This document shows, in pieces, positions 17,995-24,732 of a stretch of 64,000 nt of DNA. Numbering within the stretch: position 1 is the stretch's first letter; each line of letters opens with the position of its first letter. The position numbers and the translations under genes are program-made. The DNA is taken from positions 2,081,234 to 2,145,233 of the forward strand of contig CP030886.1 in assembly GCA_006969745.1 (NCBI GenBank), in the 5' to 3' direction. The notes under the pieces are model-generated. The model was not told where the DNA came from, made no database searches, and saw only the letters and a program-made list of their open reading frames with translations. The DNA comes from Cytophagaceae bacterium. Lineage in GTDB: Bacteria; Bacteroidota; Bacteroidia; Cytophagales; Cyclobacteriaceae.

Positions 17995-18633
17995 TAAACA
18001 ATGCTATCCTGAGCACAGTTAAGATATTCTTCAATACAATGTAGAGATGCTTCGTTCCTCAGCATGACAACCCAGAACAAAGTTTTTAAAACTCTAATTA
18101 TTACACCTAGAACCTAATTAGGTAGTGTCATTCTGGGCGTAGTGAAGAATCTACAACCCTTATGGCTTCCTTCACTCTTAAATGAGATGCTTCGTTCCTC
18201 AGCATGACAACCCAGAACAAGCTTGAAAACCTCTCATAAACTTCCGCATAGAACTTAACTAGGAGTGTCATTCTGAGCGCAGCGAAGAATCTACAACCCT
18301 TATGGCTTCCTTCACTCTTAAATGAGATGCTTCATTCCTCAGCATGACAACCCAGAACAAAGCTTGAAAACCTCTCATAAACTTCCGCATAGAACCTAAT
18401 TAGGTAGTGTCATTCTGGGCGTAGTGAAGAATCTACAACCCTTATGGCTTCCTTCACTCTTAAATGAGATGCTTCGTTCCTCAGCATGACAACCCAGAAC
18501 AAGCTTGAAAACTATCATAAATTACCGCATAGAACTTAACTAGGAGATGTCATTCTGAGCGCAGCGAAGAATCTATGCCCTTCGTTAGTTCCAATAAGTC
18601 TGCAGAGATGCATGACTATCAAAACAAAAGTGC

Positions 18634-19971
18634 TCAACTAGCATATGATTTGGTAGGCACGGAAGTCATTTGATCCTTTGAAACATAGTCCCTAGGTAAC
18701 TGCTTCAGCAGCGCCTTTTTAAACAAGTGATAATCCACAGTAATGGTATGTCGAGGAGTCTTCAGCTGGTTGTAGTGAGGATGATTGACTTCTTTGCGAA
18801 CAAGTGATTCAATGTTGGATGGACGCATCCATTTACCAGCCAGCTGTCTGGCAATGATCTTGGCTTGAAGCTCAGCTCCCGGCCAAATACATCCAAGCGG
18901 TTGGAAAAGGCCAACAAAGAACATGTTGGGGTGCGTTGGATGCATCATTTTAAGGTAAAGAGGAACCGGACCTTCAGAATAGTTGATAAAGGAAGAATCC
19001 AGGAACGGGTGAGAAATAATGAAACCAGTGCAGGCGATGATGACATCAAAATCCTCTGAGCTGCCGTCTTTAAAGTGAACCTTCTTACCCTCAAAACGAT
19101 CGACATCCACCTTTGGATGAACCTTGCCGTGTCGAATCCGATAGAGTAATTCATCATTAATCGTTGGATGTGTTTGTCCAAAGTTGTGGTCCGGTTCCTG
19201 AAGGTTGTAGCTTTTGTTTGGACCGATGAATACGCGAATAAGAAACTGAGAAAGCATGCTTCTCAGCTTTACCGGCAGCCACGTCATACCTAAACCAACA
19301 ATATCCGACGGCTTACCAAAAAAGAACTTCGGGATAATGCGATACCCGCGTCTCCAGCTGATGCACGTTTTGGTACTTACCCTGCTAGTTTCTACAGCCA
19401 CATCACACGCTGAATTTCCCCCACCGATGACCAGTACACGCTTGTCTTTAAACGGTTCGGCCTTTTTAAAGTCATGAGAATGAATAAAGTCTCCTTCAAA
19501 CGTTCCGGGATATTCCGGCATACGTGGGTTCCAATGATGTCCGTTGCACACGATCAGATCAGTGAATGTCTCAGTTCGCTGGCCGTTTTTGTTTTCAATG
19601 GTCACTTTCCATTCTGATTCCGAAACATGCTCGGCATTGATAACGGTTGTTTCAAACTCAATGTGATCATTTAAGCCAAAGTGCTTCGCATAGCCTTGAA
19701 AATAGCTGGCCAACTGTTGATGGGAAGGGTAGTCTGAGACCTCTTCTCCATGGTCATCCCATGTGTAGTCTTCGTATTGCGAAAGCGTTTTTGAGCTGAT
19801 GATGTGCGTGGTTTCGAAGACACTGGAGTGGCTAGGCTCCTCCGAATAGATCCAGTTGCCTCCTGCACGATCGTTTCGATCGTAGCAAACAGCTTCGATA
19901 CCTTCATCCAATACATTTTTAAGTGCGGTTATTCCCGACGGACCCGCTCCAATTACACAAACTCTCTTCAT
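18634..19971 (-). CDS. Flavin-containing monooxygenase
   Basis: 445 residues from ATG 19971; a TTG two codons upstream is not needed. The FAD-binding Rossmann motif VIGAGPSGITAL lies at residues 6-17, the NADPH-binding motif VLVIGGGNSACDVA around 182-195, and the FMO signature FEGDFIHSHDFK lies between them. IIACTGFI marks the C-terminal ATG-like FMO motif. These enzymes oxygenate soft nucleophiles (N, S) or act as Baeyer-Villiger-type oxygenases; substrate is not inferable. The YHS-domain gene lies 42 bp upstream on the same strand, so the pair may be an operon. It borders the repeat cluster. Confidence 0.92.
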   Translation of the reverse strand: MKRVCVIGAGPSGITALKNVLDEGIEAVCYDRNDRAGGNWIYSEEPSHSSVFETTHIISSKTLSQYEDYTWDDHGEEVSDYPSHQQLASYFQGYAKHFGLNDHIEFETTVINAEHVSESEWKVTIENKNGQRTETFTDLIVCNGHHWNPRMPEYPGTFEGDFIHSHDFKKAEPFKDKRVLVIGGGNSACDVAVETSRVSTKTCISWRRGYRIIPKFFFGKPSDIVGLGMTWLPVKLRSMLSQFLIRVFIGPNKSYNLQEPDHNFGQTHPTINDELLYRIRHGKVHPKVDVDRFEGKKVHFKDGSSEDFDVIIACTGFIISHPFLDSSFINYSEGPVPLYLKMMHPTHPNMFFVGLFQPLGCIWPGAELQAKIIARQLAGKWMRPSNIESLVRKEVNHPHYNQLKTPRHTITVDYHLFKKALLKQLPRDYVSKDQMTSVPTKSYAS

Positions 19972-20013
19972 GAGCAATTCTTTACCATGAAGATACGGAG
20001 AAGCGAGGAAATA

Positions 20014-20445
20014 CTATTCGATCACCTTGGGCCAGTTGGCTTCACCCTGTTTGATGAAGTTGGCCTGATTGGCCTCCCACTTTTTTTGGATGCCGATGCT
20101 GTAGTTGAGGTACAGCTTATTATCCACAATCTTCCAGGCTTTGGGATCTGAGCGATACGTATATCCGTTGCCCACTGCGTATGCGCAATAGCCACCAAAC
20201 TGTGGTGCATATTTTTCAGGATCAGCTTTGAAAGTATCCAGGTTTTCTTGAGAGCTAAAGTACCATTGTGCATCTTTCCAATTAAGGGAATAGGTTTCCT
20301 GTCCTTTGATCGGCTCACCACTTGTGAAGTAGGCCACCGGATCGTACCCTTTAATTGCACCGTCTTTGGTGGCATAGATCGGGCTTTTCTGTGCAAATGC
20401 TGTGAGACAAAAAAGAAGTAAGAATGTGGTTGTAAGTGTTTTCAT
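20014..20445 (-). CDS. Secreted YHS domain protein
   Basis: A 143-residue protein with a signal peptide (about 18 residues, ending AFAQ) and a single YHS domain: IKGYDPVAYFTSGEPIKG, then WYFSSQENLDTFKADPEKYA and FGGYCAYAVGNG. YHS domains are small, often metal-associated modules. It is probably periplasmic. It lies upstream of, and co-directional with, the monooxygenase. A dispersed palindromic repeat begins about 75 bp upstream of its start. Physiological role is unknown. Confidence 0.88.
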   Translation of the reverse strand: MKTLTTTFLLLFCLTAFAQKSPIYATKDGAIKGYDPVAYFTSGEPIKGQETYSLNWKDAQWYFSSQENLDTFKADPEKYAPQFGGYCAYAVGNGYTYRSDPKAWKIVDNKLYLNYSIGIQKKWEANQANFIKQGEANWPKVIE

Positions 20446-20520
20446 ATAAGTTCATACGATCAAGTCGGGAAAACGGTGGTGAAGGAATTAATGTTTGTCG
20501 CAATGGCGTCATACATGGTG

Positions 20521-20644
20521 AGATGCTTCGTTCCTCGGCATGGCACAAGAAATAATGCGAAGCGCTAAATAATCAAAATATCGTTCCTGTTGCTCGAAGT
20601 GTCATCCTGAGCGCAGCGAAGGATCTATGACAAAAAACGGGAAT
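20521..20644. repeat. 124-bp direct repeat, copy A (same palindromic repeat family)
   Basis: Right-arm-like AGATGCTTCGTTCCTCGGCA starts the element and left-arm-like GTGTCATCCTGAGCGCAGCG plus AAGGATCT lies near its end, so arm order is inverted relative to the 16-18 kb array. The 3' 73 bp (20572-20644) are identical to copy B at 21159-21231 and the 5' part differs at roughly a dozen positions. Together the copies bracket one small gene. Confidence 0.88.
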
Positions 20645-20659
20645 TGGTTATATTTAACT

Positions 20660-21061
20660 ATGAAAATACCCACCGATTTGCAGATCCTTTCTGAGATATA
20701 TGAAAGGTACTATGATGAATTTCGGAGTTTTGAAAAAGGGGCTCGGCGAAGCAAGGTCCACGTTTCTATTAACGTAAAAGAAATAGCGGATAAGCTGGGC
20801 GTGGATGAAGATATAGTCTTCGGAAGACTTTACTACCATCTTAATCAGAAGTATGGATACAAACAAGATGATGGTGTCCGAGTGGATTTTTTTCTATTGG
20901 GAATGGGAAACGAACGGCATTGTGTTCAGTTTCCGTTGATGGCCTCCGTATTGGCCGACTTGAAAAAGGAGAATAGAAAATACAAGATCGCCACTACTAT
21001 GGCAGTCGTTTCATTGATGATCTCACTGATCTCTCTCACCATTTCAATATTAAGGGGTTGA
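20660..21061 (+). CDS. Winged-helix-like protein with C-terminal membrane anchor
   Basis: ATG 20660 gives 133 residues. A longer frame begins at ATG 20627, but that codon lies inside the flanking repeat and the same bases recur at copy B without a gene. The central region, VSINVKEIADKLGVDEDIVFGRLYYHLNQKYGY, looks like a helix-turn-helix and wing, and the last 25 residues form one hydrophobic helix (TTMAVVSLMISLISLTISIL), a tail anchor. I do not recognise the family. The gene is exactly framed by two 124-bp direct repeats, suggesting it may travel with them. Confidence 0.68.
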   Translation: MKIPTDLQILSEIYERYYDEFRSFEKGARRSKVHVSINVKEIADKLGVDEDIVFGRLYYHLNQKYGYKQDDGVRVDFFLLGMGNERHCVQFPLMASVLADLKKENRKYKIATTMAVVSLMISLISLTISILRG

Positions 21062-21107
21062 TTTAACCCAAAAATCTTTAACATTTTTTATTTCTGAATA
21101 CAGTTTA

Positions 21108-21231
21108 AGGTGCTTCGTTCCTCAGCATGACACGTGATTAGATGCGAAGCACTGTATGATCAAAATATCGTTCCTGTTGCTCGAAGTGTCATCCTGAGCG
21201 CAGCGAAGGATCTATGACAAAAAACGGGAAT
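21108..21231. repeat. 124-bp direct repeat, copy B
   Basis: Same length and arm order as copy A, offset 587 bp; the last 73 bp are identical. It contains AGGTGCTTCGTTCCTCAGCA (right arm) and GTGTCATCCTGAGCGCAGCG (left arm). It ends 13 bp before the stop of the minus-strand small membrane protein. Confidence 0.88.
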
Positions 21232-21244
21232 ATTCAGGGGCTAA

Positions 21245-21427
21245 TCAGCTCAAAACCCTCGCCGGCAGTAAAAACAACGCTCGGATAAAGGCAAACACAC
21301 CTTCTACAGCAAAGCCCAACAATCGAAACGGGAGTAGCAGCAACCAAATCACAGGATAAAAGATCAACACTGCCAATGCCAACGGCCAGCAGATCACCAA
21401 AAGGATAAACCAGAGGAGTAGTTTCAT
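21245..21427 (-). CDS. Small two-helix membrane protein
   Basis: A 60-residue, highly hydrophobic protein with two membrane segments separated by a Pro/Arg turn (LLLPFRLLGFAVEG) and ending LFLLPARVLS. Strong hydrophobic composition, an ATG start and position between unrelated genes favour a real small protein. I recognise no named family. A promoter for the divergent SRPBCC gene begins about 100 bp upstream of its start. Confidence 0.55.
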   Translation of the reverse strand: MKLLLWFILLVICWPLALAVLIFYPVIWLLLLPFRLLGFAVEGVFAFIRALFLLPARVLS

Positions 21428-21527
21428 ACTAGCATATACGCATGCGAAATTGGCCAGGTTATCTGGTCGGAGATGTACAGTTTATTGTCCAAAATCGATC
21501 GATAAATTCTTGTTTCTCATTAAGAGT

Positions 21528-21556
21528 TGTAACACATTTTTCAACCCACAATCCAA
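21528..21556 (+). promoter_or_regulatory. Predicted ECF promoter 1 (TGTAACACAT / ATCCAA)
   Basis: TGTAACACAT (21528-21537) and ATCCAA (21551-21556), with 17 bp between TGTAAC and the -10-like hexamer, 25 bp before the SRPBCC start. The same two boxes at the same spacing occur at 22053 and 23457. The AAC core in a -35 and a TC-containing -10 are typical of ECF sigma promoters. Confidence 0.68.
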
Positions 21557-21581
21557 CAGGTAGCAATTAAAATAATAAGCA

Positions 21582-22004
21582 ATGAAAAAGAGAATTGAAA
21601 CAACCCACACCCTTGATGCCAGTGTAGATCAGGTGTGGAATTATGTGCGCACAGGCGCAGAATGGGAGCGTTGGCTGCCGATCCTATCCGGAAGTACAAT
21701 AGATGGTGAAGGGAAAGGTGCCAAGCGAGTATGCAAAATGCATGATGGCAATGAGCTGTTCGAAACGATCCTTGAATCGGATGATGAGCAGAAGATTTTT
21801 CAGTACCAGATTGATCAGCAATCATTCATGCCGATTTCGGATGTAATTGGCACCATGAAATTTTCGGGGAGCAATGGGGAAACCAGGTTGGAATGGAACG
21901 TGGAATTTGAAGTGGAAAACGAGGAGATCTTTGCGCAAGTAAAGCCAGGTATCGAAGAGATATACACTACTTCATCGCAGAAGCTGGCTGAATTGTCCAG
22001 GTAA
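21582..22004 (+). CDS. SRPBCC family protein, first of three
   Basis: A 140-residue START/Bet v1-fold (SRPBCC) protein without a signal peptide. Typical features are the initial HTLDASVDQVWNYVRTGAEW strand-helix, the glycine-rich GEGKGAKRVCKMHDG turn and a long C-terminal helix (VKPGIEEIYTTSSQKLAEL). SRPBCC domains bind hydrophobic ligands. It precedes the sigma factor by 94 bp and has its own predicted ECF promoter. It shares the G-x-G-A-x-R-V/Q-C turn with the two other SRPBCC proteins of the cluster, indicating a common ancestor. Ligand unknown. Confidence 0.88.
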   Translation: MKKRIETTHTLDASVDQVWNYVRTGAEWERWLPILSGSTIDGEGKGAKRVCKMHDGNELFETILESDDEQKIFQYQIDQQSFMPISDVIGTMKFSGSNGETRLEWNVEFEVENEEIFAQVKPGIEEIYTTSSQKLAELSR

Positions 22005-22011
22005 CATTTTT

Positions 22012-22052
22012 AGAGTTTGTTCAATGTTCATTAGAAATATTGGACAAACTCT
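22012..22052. promoter_or_regulatory. 14-bp inverted repeat abutting the sigma-gene promoter
   Basis: AGAGTTTGTTCAAT (22012-22025) and ATTGGACAAACTCT (22039-22052) pair over 14 positions with one G-U/mismatch and a 13-nt loop. It starts 7 bp after the SRPBCC stop and ends at the first base of the TGTAACACAT box. There is no U-tract. It may end upstream transcription, serve as an operator, or insulate the two promoters. Confidence 0.6.
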
Positions 22053-22081
22053 TGTAACACATCCAACTTTTTAAAGTCAAA
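22053..22081 (+). promoter_or_regulatory. Predicted ECF promoter 2 (TGTAACACAT / GTCAAA), autoregulatory
   Basis: TGTAACACAT (22053-22062) and GTCAAA (22076-22081) with the same 17-bp spacing as promoters 1 and 3, ending 17 bp before the sigma start. Self-transcription is common for ECF sigma factors and would explain why the box precedes the sigma gene itself. Confidence 0.68.
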
Positions 22082-22098
22082 GCGTATAAAGGAATACC

Positions 22099-22974
22099 AT
22101 GAATCCATTTCAGCAAGAGTACCAGACAGACGAAGATGACAAAAGCCTCATCGAAAGAGCAGTGAAAGGCAGTAAATCTGCACTCGAATCCCTGCTGAAG
22201 AAGCATCAGCCGTTCATTTTCAATATCGCCTGGAAAATGGTACAAAACCCCAATGATGCCCAGGATATTACTCAGGAAGTACTGATAAAAGTGACGACCA
22301 AGCTTTCACAATTCAGAGGTGAGTCTCAATTTAGAACCTGGCTGTACCGGATTGTTGCAAATCATTTTTTGAAGATGCGAAAAATTGGGCGTGAGGAGGT
22401 GGTCACCGATTTTCAATCATTTGGCGGGATTCTGGACTCTTTTGAAAATGTAGAGTTAACTGAACTCGAGCAAGAAGAGAAAGAAAATGAAATCCGTGAG
22501 ATGAACCTGGCATGTATGTCTGGAATGTTGCTATGCCTCACAAGAGATCAGCGCATGGTTTATATACTGGGTGAGCTATTCAATGCAGATCATACCGTGG
22601 GCTCGGAGATCCTGGGTATCAGCAAGCAAAACTTCCGGGTGCGCTTGTCAAGAGCTCGGAAAGACCTGTTCCAATTTATGAATCATAAGTGCGGGTTGGT
22701 CAACAAAGCAAACCCCTGCCGCTGTTACAAAAAGGTCACTGTAATGATTGAAAGCAAACGAATTGACAGCAAAAACCTTCTGTTTAACAGGGAAGAATAT
22801 TCCAACTTTCAAGAGTACATATCGAAAGATGCCGACGAGGCACTGTCCATTGTGGAAGATCAGTATCGTCAGTTGCATGATAGGCTACCTTTTAGGAAAG
22901 ACTTTGATCGCAAGACCTTTTTAGATGAGGTGATAAGTGATGAAAAGGTGGTCCGATTGTTTAATCTGAATTGA
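22099..22974 (+). CDS. ECF-like sigma factor with Cys/His C-terminal extension
   Basis: 291 residues, about 100 longer than a minimal ECF sigma. Region 2 is at residues 20-95 (HQPFIFNIAWKMVQNPNDAQ, DITQEVLIKV, FRTWLYRIVANHFLKMRK) and region 4 at about 140-193 (LTRDQRMVYILGELF, GISKQNFRVRLSRARKDL). Directly after it comes an H196-x-C198-x8-C207-x-C209 cluster (HKCGLVNKANPCRC), reminiscent of metal-binding anti-sigma motifs, then about 80 residues of charged helical sequence. No separate anti-sigma gene is adjacent, so the tail may be the sensing or self-control module, which is inference. It is co-transcribed with the SRPBCC gene 7 bp downstream and probably reads the TGTAACACAT promoters. Confidence 0.87.
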   Translation: MNPFQQEYQTDEDDKSLIERAVKGSKSALESLLKKHQPFIFNIAWKMVQNPNDAQDITQEVLIKVTTKLSQFRGESQFRTWLYRIVANHFLKMRKIGREEVVTDFQSFGGILDSFENVELTELEQEEKENEIREMNLACMSGMLLCLTRDQRMVYILGELFNADHTVGSEILGISKQNFRVRLSRARKDLFQFMNHKCGLVNKANPCRCYKKVTVMIESKRIDSKNLLFNREEYSNFQEYISKDADEALSIVEDQYRQLHDRLPFRKDFDRKTFLDEVISDEKVVRLFNLN

Positions 22975-22981
22975 CCAGGCG

Positions 22982-23452
22982 ATGCACATTCAAATTCAAA
23001 GACAAATCCGTTCGTACCCGGATGTACTCTGGAAATACCTTGCTGATTTTTCTAACATCTATCGGTTTCACCCGCTGCTTAAGAATTCCCAATTTATCGA
23101 AGGATCTTGTCTAGAAGGAAAAGGCGCCGAACGTCAATGCTTCATGCTGGATGGGTCTTATATCAAAGAACGGATTGTGGCCTGGGAGGAAGGAAAATAC
23201 TACACAGTGGAGGTTTTTGAAACCTCCATGCCCATTAAAACCTCAAGAGCGACCCTAGGTGTTGAGGCTATTGACAAATGCTTGAGCAATGCCTATCTAC
23301 ACATAGATATAATCCCGAAATATAAAATCTTACAGCCGTTGTTTTACTTGATGTTTAAGTACATGGCAGGCCCTGCGATCCTTAGGGGACTGGATAAAAT
23401 TTCTTTGCGAGAGCGAAGAGCCATAGCTGCATTTTCAGGATTTACACTGTAA
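22982..23452 (+). CDS. SRPBCC family protein, second of three
   Basis: A 156-residue cytoplasmic START/Bet v1-fold protein: IRSYPDVLWKYLADFSNIYR at the start, the shared EGKGAERQCFMLDGSY turn, and a C-terminal helix with a hydrophobic patch (LFYLMFKYMAGPAIL) that may touch the membrane. It begins 7 bp after the sigma stop and has no promoter of its own, so it should be made with the sigma factor. Ligand and reaction unknown. Confidence 0.87.
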   Translation: MHIQIQRQIRSYPDVLWKYLADFSNIYRFHPLLKNSQFIEGSCLEGKGAERQCFMLDGSYIKERIVAWEEGKYYTVEVFETSMPIKTSRATLGVEAIDKCLSNAYLHIDIIPKYKILQPLFYLMFKYMAGPAILRGLDKISLRERRAIAAFSGFTL

Positions 23453-23456
23453 AACC

Positions 23457-23485
23457 TGTAACACATATCAATGTGTGCGATCTAA
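23457..23485 (+). promoter_or_regulatory. Predicted ECF promoter 3 (TGTAACACAT / ATCTAA)
   Basis: TGTAACACAT (23457-23466) and ATCTAA (23480-23485), spacing identical to the other two, 27 bp before the exported SRPBCC gene. Here ACACAT-ATCA-ATGTGT also forms a small inverted repeat within the box. Confidence 0.68.
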
Positions 23486-23512
23486 ACTGCAGAATCAAAA
23501 ATTTAAGTTCAA

Positions 23513-24145
23513 ATGAAACAAACAATGCGAATGGCATTGCTGGTAGTGCTGGTGATGCTGGGAGGAAATGCGGAAGCACAGAAGCAGAAAAAAGTACAGA
23601 CATTCAAAGTAAGCAAAGTCATTGACTTACCGGCGGATGATTTGTGGGCAGTCGTCGGTGACGATTATGGTAGAATTGCATATTCGCACCCGAAGATCAT
23701 TGCTTCGGATTACATCAATGGTACATTAAAAGCCGGTGAAGGAGCTGAGCGTGTATGCTATTTCAATGAAAAACAAACCCAATTTTTAAAGGAGAAAATG
23801 GTTAACTACTCTCCTGAGACCATGTCATTTACCAACACGGTATTTCAGGCAGGGAAGTTCCCCGTGGATCCTCAGTATACACGAGCAAACTATCAGGTGA
23901 AAGATTTGGGCAATGGGACCAGTGAGTTTTCATTCGATATGAAGTATCGCACCAAGCCGGCGTTTATGGGAGCCATGGCGAAAGGAAAATTTAAAAAGCT
24001 TATTCAGGATTACTTCATTGCTGTGGAACACCATGTGAAAACGGGCGAGGAAGTGACAAAAGAGAACTTCAAGAAAATCAAAAAGCAGTACGCAAAGGAA
24101 AGAAGGGAAAAAGAGCTGACTTCAATAGCTGCAGCTTTTAATTAA
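23513..24145 (+). CDS. Exported SRPBCC family protein, third of three
   Basis: 210 residues with a clear signal peptide (MKQTMRMALLVVLVMLGG, cleavage near AEAQ), so this member acts in the periplasm, unlike the other two. The SRPBCC domain is recognisable from SKVIDLPADDLWAVVGDDY, the GEGAERVCYFNEKQ turn and a C-terminal lysine-rich helix (KENFKKIKKQYAKERREKEL). Having the same fold on both sides of the inner membrane, under the same predicted promoter, suggests handling of one lipophilic compound in two compartments, which is inference. A terminator follows. Confidence 0.87.
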   Translation: MKQTMRMALLVVLVMLGGNAEAQKQKKVQTFKVSKVIDLPADDLWAVVGDDYGRIAYSHPKIIASDYINGTLKAGEGAERVCYFNEKQTQFLKEKMVNYSPETMSFTNTVFQAGKFPVDPQYTRANYQVKDLGNGTSEFSFDMKYRTKPAFMGAMAKGKFKKLIQDYFIAVEHHVKTGEEVTKENFKKIKKQYAKERREKELTSIAAAFN

Positions 24146-24171
24146 TCTTTTGGTTGGTAGGAAGTGAAATT

Positions 24172-24191
24172 GGGGCGAAAGCCCCTTTTTT
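24172..24191 (+). terminator. Rho-independent terminator ending the SRPBCC/sigma cluster
   Basis: GGGGC (24172-24176), a GAAA tetraloop and GCCCC (24181-24185) followed by TTTTTT, 26 bp after the last SRPBCC stop. It separates this cluster from the BLUF genes. Confidence 0.9.
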
Positions 24192-24210
24192 GTTTTGAAA
24201 GTCAAACACT

Positions 24211-24224
24211 TTATCATTTGATAA
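24211..24224. promoter_or_regulatory. Palindrome upstream of BLUF gene 2 (TTATCA-TT-TGATAA)
   Basis: Perfect 6-bp inverted arms with a 2-bp spacer, 35 bp before the start codon. The identical 14-mer lies 33 bp before the following BLUF gene. It is a candidate operator or promoter element; it partly resembles the Bacteroidota -7 box but with one extra base. Confidence 0.6.
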
Positions 24225-24259
24225 GTTAATGATCACTGTAACCTAATCTAAGTGCAACA

Positions 24260-24682
24260 ATGAATACGCTTTATAGGCTGGTATATACCAGCAAAAGAAA
24301 ATCCTCTTGTGGTGATAAAGAGATAAGTAATATTTTGAAGGCGTGTCAAAAGAATACCGAAAGAAAAATCACTGGAATTCTACTTCATTCTAAAAATAGA
24401 TTCATTCAATACCTCGAAGGTCACAGAGTAGAACTTGATGCATTATTCAATTTGATTAAGGAAGATTCTCGTCATACTGATGTTGTCTTAAGAAATTTTG
24501 AACCAGTGCCAGAGCGTGTTTTTCCGAGCTGGGAGATGGGCTACAGAGATATTGATCAGCTTAGTTTTAATACGAACGCTTCAAAAGAAGATAAAGAGAT
24601 CTTTGACAGATTGGTACAGAACAAACTTGGAATTGAAGACAATGCGATAGAGGTCTTAAAGATGTTTTTCGAATTGTCTTAG
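24260..24682 (+). CDS. BLUF domain photoreceptor, tandem copy 1
   Basis: A 140-residue BLUF protein with essentially no output domain beyond the C-terminal helices. Flavin-site residues: Tyr in LVYTS (residue 8-9), Asn in KNTERKITGILL (about 32), Gln in FIQYLEG (about 50), His in GILLHS, and the Trp-Met pair in PSWEMGY. All are conserved, so light sensing should be intact. The following gene is a clear paralogue (shared FIQY-EG, RNFEP, FPSWEMGY). It should work by contacting a separate partner; nearby candidates are the ECF sigma and LytTR regulators, without direct evidence. Confidence 0.93.
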   Translation: MNTLYRLVYTSKRKSSCGDKEISNILKACQKNTERKITGILLHSKNRFIQYLEGHRVELDALFNLIKEDSRHTDVVLRNFEPVPERVFPSWEMGYRDIDQLSFNTNASKEDKEIFDRLVQNKLGIEDNAIEVLKMFFELS

Positions 24683-24732
24683 TGACATTCAAAGAAATCA
24701 GTGCCAAATTATTTCAAATCTCCCCGAACAAT

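Larger units (their letters stand above)
16904..18153 (+). repeat. 620-bp perfect tandem duplication carrying the GIY-YIG gene
   Basis: The 630-bp block 16904-17533 is identical by eye to 17524-18153 (period 620, 10-bp overlap). Both boundaries fall inside left arms of the palindromic repeat: at 16903/17523 (c versus t) and after 17533/18153 (t versus c). The unit holds one GIY-YIG gene with its flanking arms. Perfect identity means the duplication is very recent, most simply from unequal recombination between flanking repeats. An assembly artefact is a weaker alternative. Confidence 0.93.
16605..18615. repeat. Array of palindromic dispersed repeats (REP/BIME-like)
   Basis: The gene-poor stretch holds tandem units of two arms. 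The left arm, TGTCATTCTGAGCGCAGCGA plus AGAATCT, is clear at 16745, 16886, 17506, 18126, 18266, 18408 and 18548 and degenerate at 16605, 17033, 17381, 17653 and 18001. The right arm, GAGATGCTTCRTTCCTCAGC plus ATGACA, is at 16663, 16803, 17424, 18044, 18184, 18324 and 18466. The right arm is the imperfect reverse complement of the left, so each pair, about 32 bp apart, can fold into a hairpin; units recur every 120-140 bp, separated by CCCAGAACAAAGCTTGAAAA-type linkers. Apart from two GIY-YIG genes I see no coding sequence here. It is not CRISPR: arms are palindromic and spacers are themselves repeated. Confidence 0.9.

Noticed and set aside
16605..18615. Repeated units resembling a CRISPR array
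   Set aside because: Arms are palindromic pairs, spacing is irregular, the segments between them are themselves repeated, and no cas genes are present.
20627..20659. ATG 20627 as start of the small wHTH-like gene
   Set aside because: The codon and its surroundings are part of the 124-bp repeat and recur at copy B without a gene.
24237..24251. TGTAAC followed by ATCTAA before the first tandem BLUF gene
   Set aside because: Spacing is 3 bp instead of 17 bp, and the ACAT extension is missing, so it does not match the ECF promoter.
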